DNA from: Promethearchaeota archaeon
GTDB taxonomy: Archaea > Asgardarchaeota > Lokiarchaeia > Sigynarchaeales > SOKP01
Reading direction: 5' to 3'
DNA: 14,013 bases
NCBI GenBank assembly: GCA_004524425.1
Contig: SDNN01000058.1
Span: 1 to 14,013, forward strand
The notes beneath the pieces are model-generated. The model saw only the letters and a list, made by a program, of their open reading frames with translations, did not search any database and was not told the DNA's origin. How positions within the stretch are numbered: the first letter of the stretch is position 1; every line of letters starts with the position of its first letter. Positions 12,953-14,013 of the stretch are shown here, piece after piece. A program made the translations under genes and the position numbers.

Positions 12953-14013
12953 ATGGCAAAACCTTTATATTTATGTTCTCTAAAAGAAAGGGTTGGGAAA
13001 AGTCTTCTTTCCATAGGGATAATGCAGAAACTAAAAAAAGATGGGAAAAAGGTAGCGTACTTTAAACCCATCGGGATTCCCAAAGGAGCCTTTTCCAACA
13101 AGGCAGATCCAGATGTAGGGTTTATATTAAACACGGTATTTACCACTTCAAAACCTTTTGACATCATCAATCCTGTATCCATTCCAGATTGTTATTATGT
13201 TGATTTAATTGATTCAGCTAAGAAAGAAGAACACTTAAATAAGATCAAATCCGCCTATGAACAAATTTCAAAGGATATGGATTACGTGATAATCGAAGGA
13301 ACTCCTTCTATAAAAAAATACATCCGAGTAGGATTGGATGATATTACCATTGCTCAACACTTGGGAATAAATGATCTAATTTTCATAGAAACCGCCTCCT
13401 CGGATAAGTGTATCGATAACATTTTTTTCACGAAAAGATATTTTGAATTCAGGCACATCGGAATTAAGGGTATTATCTTTAACAAGATCGATTATGATTA
13501 CAAGGCTCGCATAAAAGAATTAGAACCAAATCACATTAAGAGGTATAATTTATCAATAATAGGAATTATTCAGAAAAGCATTGAATTATTATCCGCAAGA
13601 GGTTCAGAGATACAAGCAGCTATCGGTGGAGAATTAATAAATGAAGCAGCAACTCCTGGTTTACAAAATCTCGTTGAAACATACATCATTGGTGCCATGA
13701 ATCCCCAGGCTGCATTAAAATATCTACGACAGTTAAAAAAGGCAGCATTCATTACGGGAGGAGACAGATCTGATCTGATCTTGACGGCATTGAATGAAGA
13801 TGTTTCATTACTCGTGTTAACAGGAAGAATACAACCTGATATTAAAGTCATTAGTGTTGCGAATATGAAAGGAGTTCCAATAATCTTGAGTCCGTCTGAT
13901 ACTTATACCACGATTAGAAACATGGATAATATTCGACCAGGCATACAAGAAGATGAGATAGAGATGGCTTTAAAATTAATTGAAGAGGATATAGATTGGG
14001 ATCAATTACTTAA
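12953..14013 (+). CDS. BioD-like/DRTGG-domain protein (phosphotransacetylase N-terminal-like), 3' end outside window
   Basis: Open from ATG 12953 to the right edge with no stop (353 codons seen), so the gene continues outside. The N-terminal part resembles the CobQ/BioD-type P-loop domain found at the N-terminus of long phosphotransacetylases: 'LYLCSLKERVGKSLLSIGIMQKLKK' style start, 'VAYFKPIG', 'YVIIEGTPS' and 'IKGIIFNKI'. The P-loop is LKERVGKS, with Leu instead of the usual first Gly/Ala, so nucleotide binding may be altered. After it comes a DRTGG-type regulatory domain (about residues 220-325) with 'GAMNPQAALKYL', 'FITGGDRSDLI' and 'VPIILSPSDTYTTI'. There is no sign of the catalytic phosphotransacetylase domain so far, and stand-alone versions next to ADP-forming acyl-CoA synthetases are known in archaea. 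A role in sensing or tuning acyl-CoA/acyl-phosphate metabolism is inference from context. Confidence 0.88.
   Translation, partial: MAKPLYLCSLKERVGKSLLSIGIMQKLKKDGKKVAYFKPIGIPKGAFSNKADPDVGFILNTVFTTSKPFDIINPVSIPDCYYVDLIDSAKKEEHLNKIKSAYEQISKDMDYVIIEGTPSIKKYIRVGLDDITIAQHLGINDLIFIETASSDKCIDNIFFTKRYFEFRHIGIKGIIFNKIDYDYKARIKELEPNHIKRYNLSIIGIIQKSIELLSARGSEIQAAIGGELINEAATPGLQNLVETYIIGAMNPQAALKYLRQLKKAAFITGGDRSDLILTALNEDVSLLVLTGRIQPDIKVISVANMKGVPIILSPSDTYTTIRNMDNIRPGIQEDEIEMALKLIEEDIDWDQLL

Noticed and set aside
1..14013. CRISPR arrays, insertion sequences or phage genes
   Set aside because: No regularly spaced direct repeats, transposase motifs or terminal inverted repeats were seen on reading both strands.

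Overview
The window looks like chromosomal DNA from an AT-rich, anaerobic, hydrogen-metabolising archaeon. An Asgard archaeon of the Lokiarchaeia type is the best guess. The reasons are a heterodisulfide-reductase-linked [NiFe(Se)] hydrogenase, an ADP-forming acyl-CoA synthetase, TATA-type promoters with very short leaders, and UGA-encoded selenocysteine in a split hydrogenase large subunit. Lineage is an inference; no rRNA or phylogenetic marker is present.

Left part (1-5490): the 3' end of hypD, a hairpin/T-run terminator and an AT-rich promoter region, then a probable operon of hydrogenase small subunit (vhuG/mvhG-like), truncated large subunit (vhuA/mvhA-like), a tiny selenocysteine gene carrying the missing C-terminal Ni-binding motif (vhuU-like), hdrC and hdrB. 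This should encode an H2-oxidising hydrogenase passing electrons to a heterodisulfide-reductase-type module. HdrA and the MvhD/VhuD adaptor are not in the window.

The main discovery is in the small-subunit gene. Its reading frame is broken after codon 24 by two stop codons and a frame change. Homology requires removal of exactly 28 nt, and those 28 nt (1087-1114) are bounded by an almost textbook bulge-helix-bulge: two 3-nt bulges on opposite strands, a 4-bp central helix, a 7-bp outer stem and an inner hairpin. Cutting between the second and third bulge nucleotides restores the frame exactly. This is a strong case for an archaeal mRNA intron handled by the tRNA splicing endonuclease. The same operon therefore seems to need both mRNA splicing and UGA recoding to make one enzyme. 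A compact three-way-junction RNA (3868-3939) over the 3' end of vhuU is a SECIS candidate, and a second in-frame UGA lies in its junction.

Middle part (5489-7274): a four-helix membrane protein of unknown function (minus), hypC (plus) and a CooC-like nickel-chaperone ATPase (minus) whose end overlaps hypC tail to tail. With hypD, these make the locus a hydrogenase structural and maturation cluster. From 7565 to 10584 (all minus) lie two tandem paralogous small proteins with an RWNW motif, a long coiled-coil protein with HEAT-like C-terminal repeats, and a cyclophilin. From 10713 to the right edge (plus) lie a fused ADP-forming acyl-CoA synthetase and the start of a BioD-like/DRTGG-domain protein, probably linked to acyl-CoA energy metabolism. 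I saw no tRNA, rRNA, CRISPR array, insertion sequence or phage gene.
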